Source: JANNXY01 sp964472605 (GTDB lineage Bacteria > Patescibacteriota > Minisyncoccia > Phycocordibacterales > CAIZIN01). From it: a stretch of DNA of 6,125 bases. The position numbers were made by a program, and so were the translations under genes. Location of the stretch: the NCBI GenBank assembly GCA_964472605.1, contig CAYYLG010000028.1, positions 1 to 6,125 on the forward strand, in the 5' to 3' direction. Below, piece after piece: positions 5,618 through 6,125 of this stretch (the stretch's first letter is position 1; each line of letters begins with the position of its first letter). Under the pieces are notes generated by a model, which saw only the letters and a program-made list of their open reading frames with translations, did not search any database and had not been told where the DNA came from.

Positions 5618-6004
5618 CTACTTAAAGTGAGATAGGGCTTCTTTGAGAAGTTCCTTTTGATGCTGGTTAAGTTCAACCTTTTTCTGAGCACGAATAAACA
5701 TATCTTTCTTTTCTTCAGACATATATGCCTTATGCCTATTCCTGAGCCAGAACGCTACCGCTTGAAATTTCTTCTCTTTCAATAGGGCGACGAGCTGGCT
5801 TTCGGATAGGTCGTTTATATACTCCACTCCATCGACTCTTGCGTTTTCAACATCGATCTTGAAGTCATCGCTTTCTTCACACCAGCGATAGAAAGTTGCT
5901 CTTGATATTCCAACTTTGGCACAAGCATGACTTGTAATCGGGACGGCACGTAGTTGTTCAAGCAGAAGTTCTTTCTGCTTCTTTATTGTTTTTACGGTAG
6001 CCAT
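5618..6004 (-). CDS. terS: Phage terminase small subunit, phBC6A51-type helix-turn-helix
   Basis: A 128-residue DNA-recognition subunit that would select viral DNA for TerL. A helix-turn-helix spans about residues 22-48, with ACAKVGISRATFYRWCEES as its core. It continues into FKIDVENARVDGVEYINDL and SQLVALLKEKKFQAVAFWLRNRH, the arrangement of the phBC6A51 homeodomain-like family found in small terminases. The C-terminal third is a charged helix, probably for oligomerisation or TerL contact. An ATG further upstream would add 30 residues, but that extension overlaps the methyltransferase frame and is not family-like. The ATG at 6004 is therefore chosen, lying one base after the methyltransferase stop. 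The stop is followed by a 2-bp gap and the TerL start, so the two are translationally coupled. Confidence 0.88.
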   Translation of the reverse strand: MATVKTIKKQKELLLEQLRAVPITSHACAKVGISRATFYRWCEESDDFKIDVENARVDGVEYINDLSESQLVALLKEKKFQAVAFWLRNRHKAYMSEEKKDMFIRAQKKVELNQHQKELLKEALSHFK

Positions 6005-6005
6005 A

Positions 6006-6125
6006 TTAGTTGATTTTCTTACGCTTCTTTCCAGTCTCTTTCTCCCAGCGACGCATAATGACTTCGGCATAGATGTGAGATTTTTCCATAACAAAGCATC
6101 TTCGACCCATCTTTATCGAAGCAAT
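6006..6125 (-). CDS. DNA methyltransferase, C-terminal fragment (5' end outside window)
   Basis: The last 39 codons of a frame entering from the right edge, ending in TAA at 6008-6006. The sequence includes GRRCFVMEKSHIYAEVIMRRW followed by EKETGKKRKK. This matches the end of phage-type N6-adenine/N4-cytosine DNA methyltransferases. There, a glycine-rich AdoMet-binding motif is followed by a strand ending in an acidic residue, then a tyrosine helix and a terminal RWExxTGKKA-like tail. Only the tail is visible; the AdoMet motif and catalytic motif would lie outside the window. Sitting 1 bp before TerS, it gives the common phage order methyltransferase-TerS-TerL. The enzyme would modify viral or host DNA, perhaps against host restriction. 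The assignment rests on a short piece and is therefore moderate. Confidence 0.65.
   Translation of the reverse strand: MASIKMGRRCFVMEKSHIYAEVIMRRWEKETGKKRKKIN

Noticed and set aside
6005..6094. 30-residue N-terminal extension of the terminase small subunit
   Set aside because: It overlaps the C-terminal frame of the methyltransferase, which matches its family, and the extension does not resemble small terminases. The ATG at 6004 gives tight gene spacing.

Overview
This is an AT-rich bacterial window made mostly of short genes on the minus strand, with one gene on the plus strand. The gene families, the very short spacers and several -10 boxes lying almost on top of start codons suggest a Patescibacteria/CPR-type genome, or an element living in one. 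That is an inference from family resemblance; there is no rRNA or marker gene to prove it. All genes read well with the standard bacterial code, and TAA, TAG and TGA are all used as stops.

Left part (1-1598): one long minus-strand frame, open at the left edge of the window, encodes at least 532 residues of a polytopic membrane protein. It looks like a GT-C-fold glycosyltransferase or a related envelope protein. Next to it (1657-2079) lies a four-helix DUF1761-type membrane protein. A divergent 54-bp spacer separates this from the only plus-strand gene (2134-2418), a small YdeI/OmpD-associated (OmdA-type) protein. That gene converges on a two-helix membrane microprotein (2429-2614).

Middle part (2615-3030): a stretch without a credible gene. 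Its left two-thirds is clearly richer in GC than its surroundings. It carries several strong hairpins, two of which are mutually exclusive, a fragment resembling the 3' end of a tRNA, and a 10-bp long-range inverted repeat.

Right part (3031-6125): six closely packed minus-strand genes. In transcription order they are the C-terminus of a DNA methyltransferase (cut by the right edge), a phage terminase small subunit, a terminase large subunit, a histidine-phosphatase-like protein, an ASCH-domain protein and an unrecognised 117-residue protein. The methyltransferase-TerS-TerL order is typical of a tailed-phage packaging module. The expected portal and capsid genes do not follow. Instead, three small cytoplasmic genes follow after a 19-bp spacer that appears to contain its own promoter. 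The terminase large subunit keeps its ATPase motifs, but I cannot find the usual nuclease motifs in its C-terminal half.

The most notable points are the packaging module joined directly to a non-structural gene cassette, the atypical terminase C-terminus, the AHG-for-RHG change in the phosphatase, and the structured GC-rich island. I cannot show that any of these is a new system.
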